Below, in pieces: positions 52,572 through 61,200 of a stretch of 64,000 bases of DNA (its first letter is position 1; every line of letters begins with the position of its first letter). The stretch covers positions 124,001 to 188,000 of the forward strand of contig CAZHVS010000004.1 of the NCBI GenBank assembly GCA_964536015.1, in the 5' to 3' direction. The translations under genes and the position numbers were made by a program. The DNA is from CAZHVS01 sp964536015 (GTDB lineage Bacteria > Bacteroidota > Ignavibacteria > Ignavibacteriales > Ignavibacteriaceae). The notes under the pieces are model-generated. The model saw nothing but the letters and a program-made list of their open reading frames with translations. It had not been told where the DNA came from and made no database searches.

Positions 52572-52579
52572 TACATTTG
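52572..52579 (+). promoter_or_regulatory. Candidate -7 box for the FGE-fold gene
   Basis: TACATTTG matches TAnnTTTG, 59 bases upstream of the ATG at 52639. No exact TTG at the -33 position. Confidence 0.4.
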
Positions 52580-52638
52580 TAACAAACATAAGGTATTTAT
52601 GTTACTTTATTTTCATATAAAATGCGGAAAGGGTTTTT

Positions 52639-54258
52639 ATGAATAAAAGTATAAAGAATAAGTTAATATTATTTGTAATTTTCTTTCAGTTTACTTTGCT
52701 ATGCAATAATGTTGTTGTATCAAATGTCTATTTAACCAATCAAAACGTTACTAATCATACAACACAAATTGTATTTGATATAAGCTGGGATAATTCTTGG
52801 AGGATCGCTTCAGGAGCAGCTAACTGGGACGCTGTTTGGATTTTTGCAAAATATCGTGTGGGAACTGGAAACTGGCAGCATGCATATCTTTCTACTACTT
52901 CAGGCAATCATACTGTTACAACAAACAACGGAGTTCCAGCGGCTTTTTCTGTTGGCACAACTACTATCTCTTCTAATCAAAGAGGTATGGGTGTTTTTGC
53001 TTATAGAAGCTCAAACGGCACTGGCTCTGTAAACTGGAGTGGTGTTAAACTACAATGGAACTATGGCGAAAATAATGTCGCTGATACAGCAATCATTGAT
53101 ATAAAAATCTATGCAATCGAAATGGTTTACATTCCATCCGGAAGTTTCTATGTCGGAGATGGAACGACTAATAATATCAGAGGACAATTGCATAATGCAA
53201 ATAGTACAACAACGCCTCTTTTGATAACCTCTGAAAATTCTTTAACTTTAGGAGGAACAAGTGATGGGAATATTGGAAATAATAATGCAAGCGGTATGAG
53301 TGTAGCAGATGATTTTAATAACTCAACGACAAAAACTTTACCCGCAACTTTCCCTAAAGGTTACAATGCCTTTTATTGTATGAAATATGAAATGTCGCAA
53401 GAACAATACATGAGTTTTCTTAATACGTTAACCCGTACACAACAGAATAGCCTTGTGTCTTCCAACATAACCGGAACAACAGTCACAAATAGATATGTTA
53501 TGAGCAATACAAGTTCAATGTCTTATCGCAACGGCATCCGTTGTGATGGAACTCTTCCTAACACAACTGACCCTGTGAATTTTTATTGTGATTATAACGG
53601 TAATGGTACAGGCAATGAATCCGGAGATGGATTAAATATTGCTTGTAATTTTATTAACTGGGTAATGGGTTCGGCCTTTGCAGACTGGTCTGGTTTAAGA
53701 CCAATGACAGAACTTGAGTTTGAAAAAGTATGCAGAAGTAACCAAACTCCCATGGCAGATGACTATGCCTGGGGAAATACAAACCTGACCATAGTTAACA
53801 ATAACGAAATCACCAATCAGGGATTTTCAAACGAAGTATCAACAACTGCGGGGGCAAACTGTACTTGCGGAGATCCTGCTAATGTTGGGGCACACAGAGT
53901 GGGAATGTTTGCAACCAATACAACAAATCGTGAACAATCTGGAGCAAGTTATTTTGGGGTTATGGAGATGAGTGGAAGCCTCTGGGAAGAAATTGTATCA
54001 ATTGGAATTTCTAACGGAAGAAGTTTTACAGGAACTCATGGTGATGGTTCATTAAACACTAGCGGGTATGCAACTAACAGTGATTGGGCAGGATTTGCGG
54101 GAAGTGGAGTGATTAATGCTGTTGGTTCAGGTTTAAGAGGAGGCTCGTTTCGCGTTAATTGTTCATACTCAAGATTATCTGACCGCTTCTACAGTTCGAT
54201 AAGTTCTAACCAGGCTGATGGATTTAGGGGAATGCGGTTTGTAAGAACAGCACCATAA
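52639..54258 (+). CDS. Exported FGE-sulfatase-fold (SUMF1-like) protein lacking the catalytic cysteines
   Basis: A 539-residue exported protein. Signal peptide about 1-24. A beta-sandwich domain (about 27-150; VVVSNVYLTNQNVTNHTTQIVFDISWDNSWR) precedes an FGE-sulfatase domain (about 155-539): EMVYIPSGSFYVGD, FYCMKYEMSQEQYMSFLNTL, CNFINWVMGSAFADWSGLRPMTELEFEKVCR, GVMEMSGSLWEE and SGLRGGSFRVNCSYSRLSDRF. In genuine formylglycine-generating enzymes the GGSY block carries two copper-binding cysteines; by my alignment these positions are Val506 and Ser511 here, with a lone Cys508. Sulfatase activation is therefore unlikely; an adhesin or binding role fits better. No T9SS tail is present, but one is encoded by the next gene 16 bases on. 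Confidence 0.8.
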   Translation: MNKSIKNKLILFVIFFQFTLLCNNVVVSNVYLTNQNVTNHTTQIVFDISWDNSWRIASGAANWDAVWIFAKYRVGTGNWQHAYLSTTSGNHTVTTNNGVPAAFSVGTTTISSNQRGMGVFAYRSSNGTGSVNWSGVKLQWNYGENNVADTAIIDIKIYAIEMVYIPSGSFYVGDGTTNNIRGQLHNANSTTTPLLITSENSLTLGGTSDGNIGNNNASGMSVADDFNNSTTKTLPATFPKGYNAFYCMKYEMSQEQYMSFLNTLTRTQQNSLVSSNITGTTVTNRYVMSNTSSMSYRNGIRCDGTLPNTTDPVNFYCDYNGNGTGNESGDGLNIACNFINWVMGSAFADWSGLRPMTELEFEKVCRSNQTPMADDYAWGNTNLTIVNNNEITNQGFSNEVSTTAGANCTCGDPANVGAHRVGMFATNTTNREQSGASYFGVMEMSGSLWEEIVSIGISNGRSFTGTHGDGSLNTSGYATNSDWAGFAGSGVINAVGSGLRGGSFRVNCSYSRLSDRFYSSISSNQADGFRGMRFVRTAP

Positions 54259-54274
54259 CTATTAGAGGTGTGAA

Positions 54275-55030
54275 ATGAATAAATTTATAATATTAACTTT
54301 GTTATTATTGGCCTCGTCAGCATTTGCTCAGTTTGGCGGTGGTATTGCAGATGGATTTGACATGAAATCTTTTTCAATTAATATGAAAGAATTGAATGCG
54401 GCTTATATCGGAGGAGACGGTGGAGGCTCTTATACAGCATCTTTAAATGCTGTTCCCCTGGCTGTTGAACTTATTTCTTTCAAAGCTAACGTAACAAAGC
54501 AAGGAATAGTTTTAAACTGGAAAACAGCAAGCGAAGTTAACAACTATGGCTTCGAAATTGAAAGGCGACCCAAGGAATCTACAAATTCTATGTGGATAAC
54601 CGTTGGTTTTGTTAAAGGAAACGGTAATAGTAACTCGATAAAAGAATACCATTTCCCGGATCAAAAAATTCCTTCAGGTGTTTATCTTTACAGATTAAAA
54701 CAAATTGATTCTGATGGAACATTTACATACAGCGATATTGTTGAAGTTGTGGTTAATCACACTCCTGAAAATTTTGTGCTCGATCAAAATTATCCTAATC
54801 CCTTTAACCCTGTTACAAGGATTTCTTTTTCAATTCCCACAATGTGTGAAGTCTCAATTAAAATTTTCAACAGTCTTGGAAAAGAAATAGCAACATTAAT
54901 AAAGGAAATTAAATCTCCAGGATTTTATTCAGTTGATTTTAATGCTTCAGGTTTAAGCAGTGGAATCTATTTTTATAAAATGAATGCTGGTGATTTCAGA
55001 AGTATAAAAAAAATGATGTTGCTTAAATAA
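54275..55030 (+). CDS. Small secreted protein made of a fibronectin-like linker and T9SS sorting domain
   Basis: A 251-residue exported protein. Signal peptide 1-18. About 45 residues of Gly-rich unique sequence follow (FGGGIADGFDMKS ... YIGGDGGGSYTAS). Next is the fibronectin-like linker shared with the larger T9SS proteins (VELISFKANVTKQGIVLNWKTASEVNNYGFEIER) and then the sorting domain (NYPNPFNPVTRISFSIP ... GIYFYKMNAGD ... KKMMLLK). It has no recognisable catalytic domain. Encoded 16 bases after the FGE-fold gene, which lacks its own sorting tail, so it may serve as that protein's surface anchor. That is inference. Confidence 0.8.
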   Translation: MNKFIILTLLLLASSAFAQFGGGIADGFDMKSFSINMKELNAAYIGGDGGGSYTASLNAVPLAVELISFKANVTKQGIVLNWKTASEVNNYGFEIERRPKESTNSMWITVGFVKGNGNSNSIKEYHFPDQKIPSGVYLYRLKQIDSDGTFTYSDIVEVVVNHTPENFVLDQNYPNPFNPVTRISFSIPTMCEVSIKIFNSLGKEIATLIKEIKSPGFYSVDFNASGLSSGIYFYKMNAGDFRSIKKMMLLK

Positions 55031-55050
55031 ATAACAGCCTTTTCAAAAAC

Positions 55051-55078
55051 AAAACCCGCTTATATTATGGCGGGTTTT
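55051..55078 (+). terminator. Rho-independent terminator
   Basis: AAAACCCGC (55051-55059) and GCGGGTTTT (55070-55078) form a 9-bp GC-rich stem with a 10-base loop, followed by a T-rich run. It closes the FGE-fold/T9SS pair. Confidence 0.88.
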
Positions 55079-55182
55079 TCTTTTTATGTATTTCTTTCTA
55101 TTAGAAATTATAAAAAGAATAATCGCTTCAATTAATTCAAAAATACTATTAAATTTACCATATAAACTTTTAATTAGTTCTT

Positions 55183-55869
55183 ATGAAATCCATATTCAGT
55201 TTTTTCTTAATAATGTCTTTATTTTCAAATTACTTTTTCCCACAGGAACGAGATATATCCTCGTTCCTTAAAAGAATTGATTCAGGAGAAATAATTGAAG
55301 TAAAAAAAGAATTAGTTCAGCTTTTAAAACAGACGCCTGGTGACCCCAGTTTATTATATCTCGATGCCTTATTAACTGAAAATTCTGTAGAAGCATCTTC
55401 TAAATATCAAAAGATTCTAGAGCAATCTCCTAAGAGTAACTACGCTGATGCCTGTCTTTACAGGTTGTATGCCTATAATTATGCAATTGGTTCTTATAGA
55501 AAAGCACAGGATTATCTTTTTAAACTTAAAAAAAATCACCCTAATTCTTCATTCATTAAATTAATAGAAGATGAACAGGTCGTCGATAACCTAAAACCTA
55601 TTGAACAAAAGCAATCAACAACAAGTAACATTGATGGTAAATATACAATTCAGGCAGGGGCTTTTTCAAATTTGAACAATGCTAATGAATTAAAATCAGA
55701 ACTTGAAGAAGCAGGACTTAAAGCAGAAGTGATAGAGAAATCTGTCGCGGGAACTGTTTTTCATGTTGTGTACGCAGGAAATTACAAAGATGAACAATCA
55801 GCTTTGTCAGTCTTAAATAAAATTAATAAAGATTTTAATTTAAACGCAAGAATAATATTCCGTAAATAA
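55183..55869 (+). CDS. Periplasmic SPOR-domain protein with TPR-like region
   Basis: A 228-residue exported protein. Signal peptide 1-21. Helical repeats (about 25-125; ELVQLLKQTPGDPSLLYLDALL, SKYQKILEQSPKSNYADACLYRLYAYNYAIG) resemble TPRs. A SPOR domain ends the protein (about 150-228; KYTIQAGAFSNLNNANELKSELEEAGLKAEV ... FHVVYAGNYKDEQSALSVLNKI). SPOR domains bind denuded peptidoglycan glycan strands, so this protein likely sits at division sites or on the cell wall. First gene of the long co-directional run to the window end. Confidence 0.85.
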   Translation: MKSIFSFFLIMSLFSNYFFPQERDISSFLKRIDSGEIIEVKKELVQLLKQTPGDPSLLYLDALLTENSVEASSKYQKILEQSPKSNYADACLYRLYAYNYAIGSYRKAQDYLFKLKKNHPNSSFIKLIEDEQVVDNLKPIEQKQSTTSNIDGKYTIQAGAFSNLNNANELKSELEEAGLKAEVIEKSVAGTVFHVVYAGNYKDEQSALSVLNKINKDFNLNARIIFRK

Positions 55870-55878
55870 TTTAAGAGA

Positions 55879-56661
55879 ATGGAAAAAACATATTTACAAT
55901 TCACCGGAACAGGTTCTGCGAAGGTTTCACTCAAAAGATTTCATACATCTTTTTTGTTCTTTCATAGAAGCCGAGCTTTGCTTGTAGATACCGGAGATGG
56001 AATATCCCATTCATTATTAAGCCTGGGTATTGACTTCAACAAAATAGAATCAATTCTAATCTCTCATTTTCATCCGGATCATTTTACGGGACTACCCTCT
56101 TTAATTAACCAGATGAAAATGAATCAACGCACCGAGCCATTAAATATTTTTGTTCATTCTTCGCTTGATGAGGCTACTAAAAAGTTGCTTCTTCAATCTT
56201 ACTTACTTCCGGAAAAAATGCCGTTCAAAACCTGTTTTATTGAATATGAGTATAATATTCCTTTCACTCCATTAGAGGAAATTGTTGCAATTGCAAAAGC
56301 TAATTCTCATCTGGATAAATACAAAGAATATAAATCCGCTGCAGGGTTAAGTTTCGCATCCAGTAGTTTTCTTCTTAATTTTGAAGGTAAAAAATTATTT
56401 TTTTCAGCTGATGTTGGAAATGAAGAAGATTTCTTTCTATTTAAGAATGATGAGCCTGATTATTCAATCATTGAAACTTCTCATTTAAATCTTTCGGAAC
56501 TGGAAAAAATTCTTTATAGATTTGATAAAGGGAAAATATATTTAACTCATATTTCCCATGATAACGAAGATTTTATTATTAAGCAGATTAATACTTTGTC
56601 GGATTCAATAAAAAAAAGAGTTTTCATTCCATTTGATGGAGACAAAATAGTATTTGAATAA
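55879..56661 (+). CDS. MBL-fold metallo-hydrolase (RNase Z-like subgroup)
   Basis: A 260-residue cytosolic hydrolase with the metallo-beta-lactamase core: LLVDTGDGISHSLLSLGI, the HxHxDH motif SHFHPDHFTGLPSL (His63, His65, Asp67, His68), later metal ligands in FFSADVGNE and the C-terminal YLTHISHDNED. It resembles the ribonuclease Z-like branch but is shorter and has no exosite arm, so tRNA processing is uncertain. Stop codon is two bases from the start of the sigma-54 activator. Confidence 0.85.
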   Translation: MEKTYLQFTGTGSAKVSLKRFHTSFLFFHRSRALLVDTGDGISHSLLSLGIDFNKIESILISHFHPDHFTGLPSLINQMKMNQRTEPLNIFVHSSLDEATKKLLLQSYLLPEKMPFKTCFIEYEYNIPFTPLEEIVAIAKANSHLDKYKEYKSAAGLSFASSSFLLNFEGKKLFFSADVGNEEDFFLFKNDEPDYSIIETSHLNLSELEKILYRFDKGKIYLTHISHDNEDFIIKQINTLSDSIKKRVFIPFDGDKIVFE

Positions 56662-56662
56662 A

Positions 56663-57763
56663 ATGCAAAAAGAAGAAATTCAAAAACAACTTGGAATTAT
56701 CGGAAAATCAAAAGAGATACTTGACCTTGTAGATATTATTTCTCAGGTAGCACCATCAGATATTTCAGTTTTAATCTATGGCGAAAGTGGAGTCGGTAAA
56801 GAAGTATTTGCAAAAGCAATTCACAGCTTAAGTAACAGGGCAAATCATCCGATAATAAGTGTGAATTGTGGAGCAATTCCTGAGGGTATTTTTGAGAGTG
56901 AATTATTCGGACATAAAAAAGGCTCTTTTACAGGAGCAATAGAATCCCGTAAAGGATATTTTGAACTTGCGGATGGAGGGACACTCTTTCTTGATGAAAT
57001 TGCGGAAATGCCAATGGCTACACAGGTAAAATTATTACGAGCAATTGAATCAAAAGAATTTATTAAAGTTGGGGCAGAAACTGTAACTAAAGTTGATGTT
57101 AGGTTCATTGCAGCAACAAACAAAAACCTGCAAAATGAAGTCTTAGCAAAAAAATTTCGCGAGGATTTATATTTTCGACTTAAGGCTGTTTCGATAGAAA
57201 TTCCACCGTTAAGAAAAAGAAAACAAGATATTGAAGTTCTGACTTATTTCTTTCTTAAAAAGTTTTCTGAAGAAAATAAAACTGCGGATTTTGTAATTGA
57301 TTATGACGCTCTTGATTTCCTTAAAGAATATCCTTGGCCCGGAAATGTAAGAGAATTAAAAAATACAATAGAATCAGTCGCTGCTCTTTCAAAAGGGAAG
57401 GTTCTTACAAAAGAAAATTTTCAATCTATTTTAAGGTTTGAACCTAGTGAAAATATTAATAAAAATGTACCCATTCCGTTAAGGAAAAGTCCTGAAGAAG
57501 TAGAAAGAGATTTCATTTACCGTGCATTATTTGAACTTAAAAAAGATATATTAGAAATTAAAGATTTAATTATTGAGAAATCGAGAGAAATAACGCCGGC
57601 AAAAGTAGAAAACGATATTGTTCTTCCTTTTGAAGAGATGGAAAAGCAAGCTATAATTAATGCGATGGAAAAAACCCGCTGGAATAAACGGCTGGCAGCT
57701 AAGATGTTAAATATAACGGAAAGAACGCTTTACCGTAAACTTGAAAAATATAATATCACATAA
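56663..57763 (+). CDS. Sigma-54-dependent transcriptional activator (AAA+ and Fis HTH, no receiver)
   Basis: Start set at ATG 56663 rather than a TTG three codons earlier. The 366-residue protein begins directly with the central AAA+ domain: Walker A YGESGVGKE (Gly40-Lys46), the sigma-54 contact loop GSFTGA (87-92, Ser replacing Ala in the usual GAFTGA), Walker B TLFLDEIAEM (Asp111, Glu112), FREDLYFRLKAVSIEIPPLRKRKQDIEVL, and WPGNVRELKNTIE. The C-terminus has a Fis-type helix-turn-helix (about 325-366; INAMEKTRWNKRLAAKMLNITERTLYRKLEKY). There is no N-terminal receiver, PAS or GAF domain, so activity may be set by expression or a partner. Target promoters are not evident in the window. Confidence 0.93.
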   Translation: MQKEEIQKQLGIIGKSKEILDLVDIISQVAPSDISVLIYGESGVGKEVFAKAIHSLSNRANHPIISVNCGAIPEGIFESELFGHKKGSFTGAIESRKGYFELADGGTLFLDEIAEMPMATQVKLLRAIESKEFIKVGAETVTKVDVRFIAATNKNLQNEVLAKKFREDLYFRLKAVSIEIPPLRKRKQDIEVLTYFFLKKFSEENKTADFVIDYDALDFLKEYPWPGNVRELKNTIESVAALSKGKVLTKENFQSILRFEPSENINKNVPIPLRKSPEEVERDFIYRALFELKKDILEIKDLIIEKSREITPAKVENDIVLPFEEMEKQAIINAMEKTRWNKRLAAKMLNITERTLYRKLEKYNIT

Positions 57764-57819
57764 ATATGGTGCGAACCTTATATATTGGATTTGAATCTAA
57801 CAAAAGAGTTTAATTGTTA

Positions 57820-58377
57820 ATGTTTTTATCATTTTTTTTTCATAAAATTAAAGCAAAAAGATTGCCTCCCCTTATAAACGAGCTTTTAATGTTCTTGTTA
57901 ATAAGTGCAATCTTGCTTAATTTTGAATGCTGTTCCGGATGTCCTTATTCATTTACCGGAGCTTCTGTTCCTTCTCACTTAAAAACGATTGCAATTCCCT
58001 TCGCGGATGATAGAAGTGGTTCTGGTGAACCAGCTTTAAGAAATCTTTTAACTGAAAAGTTAACTTCAAAATTTATCGAAGATAATTCGTTTCAGTTGAC
58101 GGACAAAAGCAATGCTGATGCTGTGCTTGAATGTATTGTTACAGGAATAAACGATGCACCGGCAATTGTAACATCAGGCGAAAATGTACAGACAAGAAGA
58201 ATTACAATTACTGTACAGGTCGTTTATAGAGACCTTGTACAAAGAAAGACAATTTTTGAAAAGACTTTTTCTAATTACGGTGATTATTCTTTACAAGGTG
58301 AAAGGGGAAAAGGAATTGAAACAGCAATTGACAGAATTAGTGACGATATTTTACTTGATACAGTATCAGGATGGTAA
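57820..58377 (+). CDS. lptE: LptE-like LPS-assembly lipoprotein
   Basis: Product of about 185 residues. It carries a hydrophobic stretch and Cys-rich lipobox region (LISAILLNFECCSGCPYSFTG), followed by the LptE pattern: SVPSHLKTIAIPFADDRSGSGEPALRNLLTEKLTSKFIEDNSFQLTDKSNADAVLECIVTGI and ITVQVVYRDLVQRKTIFEKTFSNYGDYS. LptE plugs the LptD barrel in outer-membrane LPS insertion. The ATG at 57889 would give a shorter, more typical signal peptide and may be the true start. The neighbourhood (GT2, GT9, SPOR) is consistent with envelope assembly; lptD is not in the window. Confidence 0.8.
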   Translation: MFLSFFFHKIKAKRLPPLINELLMFLLISAILLNFECCSGCPYSFTGASVPSHLKTIAIPFADDRSGSGEPALRNLLTEKLTSKFIEDNSFQLTDKSNADAVLECIVTGINDAPAIVTSGENVQTRRITITVQVVYRDLVQRKTIFEKTFSNYGDYSLQGERGKGIETAIDRISDDILLDTVSGW

Positions 58378-58399
58378 TTTTTAGAATGGAGTATTTGTT

Positions 58400-59854
58400 A
58401 TGATGGACGAGATAGTTCTTATCTCTTATTTTATTTCTTTATCTATTCTCTTTGTCTTCGGACTGCATGGTTTTGTTATGATTTATTACTATAACAAATA
58501 TCGTGATGTAAAACCAAGAGCCAAAGAAGATTTTAAACCAGATCAAATGGTTACAATTCAACTTCCTCTTTACAATGAAATGTACGTAGTAGAAAGATTG
58601 ATTGACGCAGTTTGCGATATTGATTATCCAAAAGAGTTATTAGAAATACAGGTCCTTGATGACTCAACTGATGAGACCGTAAATGTTGTTTCGGCAATTG
58701 TTGAAAAGAAAAAGAATCTTGGATTTGATATTTCTCATGTTAGAAGAGGAAGCCGTGAAGGCTTTAAAGCGGGTGCACTTAAGTACGGTCTGCAAATTGC
58801 TAAAGGTAATTTTATAGCTATTTTTGATGCGGATTTCGTTCCTCAAAAAGATTTTTTGAAAAAAACCTTATCCCATTTTACCAATGAAAAAATCGGTATG
58901 GTACAAACTAGATGGGAACATATCAACTGGGATTATTCTTTTCTTACAAAAGCACAGGCGCTAGCTCTGGACGGTCATTTTGTTATTGAGCAAAATGTTC
59001 GTAACAAAGCGGGTTTTTTTATTAACTTTAATGGAACTGGCGGTGTCTGGAGAAAAGAATGTATTGAAGATGCAGGGAACTGGCACGCAGATACTCTTGC
59101 AGAAGACCTTGATCTTAGTTATAGAGCACAATTAAAAGGATGGAAATTTGTTTACTTAAAAGATTCAATTTCTCCAGCAGAACTTCCTGCTGAAATTAGT
59201 TCTTTAAAAACTCAGCAATTCAGATGGACAAAAGGTCATATTGAAACTGCAAAAAAAATTCTTCCTGCTGTCTGGAAATCTGATCAACCATTAAGAGTGA
59301 AGATGCAAGCCACTTTTCATCTTACAAGCAACTTTGTATTCCCTTTTATTCTCTTAGCTGCAATATTGAATGTTCCGCTTGTATTCATTAAGAATTCCGG
59401 TTCTCACGAACTGTATTTTGCTTTTATGTCAATCTTTATTCTTGCATTTGTAAGTTCATTCACATTTTATCTATATTCTCAAAAAGATGTAAGGAATGAT
59501 TGGAGAAAGAAAATTGTGTTGTTCCCGCTTTTTATGGCTGGAAGTATGGGCCTTGCAGTTAATAACTCACGCGCTGTATTCGAAGGACTGCTAAATAGGA
59601 AAAGTGAATTTGTAAGAACTCCAAAATTCAAACTGGTTAATCAAAATGATAAAGTGGAGAAAAAAAATTACGTGAATCGCAAAATTGATTTTTCTACAAT
59701 TGTTGAAATGATTCTTGCTGTTTACTGTTTTATCGGAATATGTTCATCAATTTATTTCCTTGAAATTGCTGCACTTCCATTCCAAATTTTATTTTTTCTC
59801 GGATTCTTTTCTATGTCTGTACTTTCACTAAAACATGCATATTCTAAAAAATAG
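58400..59854 (+). CDS. Membrane family 2 glycosyltransferase, cellulose-synthase-like (BcsA-type core)
   Basis: A 484-residue inner-membrane processive-type GT2. An N-terminal helix (7-30) is followed by the catalytic domain: QLPLYNEMYVVERLIDAV, VLDDSTDET (Asp87, Asp88), FDADF (Asp143, Asp145), TLAEDLDLS (Asp236) and QQFRW (the QxxRW motif, 272-276). Four to five C-terminal helices follow (about 308-480). There is no PilZ domain, so it is not c-di-GMP-gated in the way of BcsA. It likely polymerises or transfers a glucose-type sugar to an exported glycan or lipid. A short TPR protein gene follows after 8 bases. Confidence 0.88.
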   Translation: MMDEIVLISYFISLSILFVFGLHGFVMIYYYNKYRDVKPRAKEDFKPDQMVTIQLPLYNEMYVVERLIDAVCDIDYPKELLEIQVLDDSTDETVNVVSAIVEKKKNLGFDISHVRRGSREGFKAGALKYGLQIAKGNFIAIFDADFVPQKDFLKKTLSHFTNEKIGMVQTRWEHINWDYSFLTKAQALALDGHFVIEQNVRNKAGFFINFNGTGGVWRKECIEDAGNWHADTLAEDLDLSYRAQLKGWKFVYLKDSISPAELPAEISSLKTQQFRWTKGHIETAKKILPAVWKSDQPLRVKMQATFHLTSNFVFPFILLAAILNVPLVFIKNSGSHELYFAFMSIFILAFVSSFTFYLYSQKDVRNDWRKKIVLFPLFMAGSMGLAVNNSRAVFEGLLNRKSEFVRTPKFKLVNQNDKVEKKNYVNRKIDFSTIVEMILAVYCFIGICSSIYFLEIAALPFQILFFLGFFSMSVLSLKHAYSKK

Positions 59855-59862
59855 GCTGGGTT

Positions 59863-60555
59863 GTGGAAAAAAATCTCCAGGAACAATTTGCTGAGAAAAT
59901 AGGACTCATCTACGAGTATAATAAACAATCTCCGTTGTTTGTGAGACATGCAAGCACGGAGATTGATAATAATAACCTCGATAATGCAATTGCTATTTTA
60001 TCTGAAGGAATCAAGTTGTATCCTGATTTTCCTGTGGCTTATTTAATTCTTGGGAAAGCATTAACTCTTAAAGGACAGTATGAAGAAGCTTTTGATACTT
60101 TTTCAAAAGGAAGTTCATTGTTTCAATCACCAGAGACTCTTGAGTATTACAAAAAAGAAATAGAAAACATAAAAAAGCAAAGACTTGTTTTTGAAAAGAG
60201 TAAGCGAACAACCTTCCTTGATAACAACTATACTTTTGAAACAAAAAAAGCTGAGATTCCACCGAAAGAATTCTTATCCTCAATAGACGATAACCTTTCG
60301 GAGTTAGCTAAAAGAATTGCCAAAGCTAAAATTCCTGAAGTATCAAATTCAAGTTCGACATCTACTATGGCTAAACAACCTATAGCAGAAGATAAAATTA
60401 CTGCATCAGAAACACTAGCGGAAATTTATCTTGCCCAAAAACAAATTTCTGAAGCAATTAAAATCTACCAGGAACTTTCTAGAAAGCATCCTGAAAAAAA
60501 AGAATATTACCAAAAAAAGATTATTGAAATTCCTTCTAAATACGGTTTAGAATAA
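59863..60555 (+). CDS. TPR-repeat protein
   Basis: A 230-residue protein without signal peptide, starting at a GTG. It has TPR-like pairs (LDNAIAILSEGIKLYPDFPVAYLILGKALTLKGQYEEAFDTFSKGSSLF at about 40-88, and TLAEIYLAQKQISEAIKIYQELSRKHPEKKEYYQKKI at about 183-220), separated by a polar linker rich in Lys and Ser. A cytosolic adaptor role for the preceding glycosyltransferase is plausible from the 8-base spacing. Assignment of the repeats is good; the function is unknown. Confidence 0.8.
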   Translation: MEKNLQEQFAEKIGLIYEYNKQSPLFVRHASTEIDNNNLDNAIAILSEGIKLYPDFPVAYLILGKALTLKGQYEEAFDTFSKGSSLFQSPETLEYYKKEIENIKKQRLVFEKSKRTTFLDNNYTFETKKAEIPPKEFLSSIDDNLSELAKRIAKAKIPEVSNSSSTSTMAKQPIAEDKITASETLAEIYLAQKQISEAIKIYQELSRKHPEKKEYYQKKIIEIPSKYGLE

Positions 60556-60579
60556 TCGCAAAATAATCTCTTCTTTAAA

Positions 60580-61200
60580 TTGAATTCCCAAAAGATTAAA
60601 ACCTCTCACAAATTAAAAAAAAATTTCTATGAAAGAGATTTACTGATTGTTGCCGAAAACCTAATAGGGAAAATTTTTGTTAAAAGGGCAGACAATAAAT
60701 TTTTAAGCGGAAAGATTGTGGAAGTGGAAGCCTATGCACATCAAATTGATGAAGCATCTCACTCATATAAAGGTATTACAAAACGAAATGAAGTAATGTT
60801 TGGAAAAGGTGGATTTTTATATGTTTACTTTACTTATGGTTTTCATTTCTGTTGCAATGTTGTCACTGAAAAAAAAGGAATTGGTAGTGCTGTTTTAATT
60901 CGTGCAATAGAGCCTATTGACGGCATTGAAATAATGAAAAAAAATCGATTTGGAAATCGATTGCTGAAGAAAAAATATATAACTAATTTAACTAGTGGAC
61001 CGGGTAAAGTTTGTCAGGCATTTGGAATTACAAAAGAACACAATGGCACAAGTCTTACCGGCAATGAAATATTTATAGTTGAAGGTGAAAAAATTGATTC
61101 GAAAAATATTGTTAAAACAAAAAGAGTTGGAATAAAAAAATCAACTGAATTTTTATGGAGATTTTATATTAAAGATAACCCTTTCGTCTCAAAAAAATGA
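60580..61200 (+). CDS. mpg: 3-methyladenine DNA glycosylase (AAG/MPG family)
   Basis: Base-excision-repair enzyme (206 residues) that removes alkylated purines. Seen: FYERDLLIVAENLIGKIFV, GKIVEVEAYAHQIDEASHSYKGITKRNEVMFGKGGFLYVYFTYGFHFCCNVVTEKKG with the catalytic Glu in VEAY, AVLIRAIEPIDGIEIM and LTSGPGKVCQAFGITKEHNG. These are the classic AAG blocks. The start is a TTG after which the family sequence begins at once; there is no upstream ATG. The next gene overlaps its stop by 4 bases (ATGA). An outlier in an otherwise envelope-oriented run. Confidence 0.93.
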   Translation: MNSQKIKTSHKLKKNFYERDLLIVAENLIGKIFVKRADNKFLSGKIVEVEAYAHQIDEASHSYKGITKRNEVMFGKGGFLYVYFTYGFHFCCNVVTEKKGIGSAVLIRAIEPIDGIEIMKKNRFGNRLLKKKYITNLTSGPGKVCQAFGITKEHNGTSLTGNEIFIVEGEKIDSKNIVKTKRVGIKKSTEFLWRFYIKDNPFVSKK

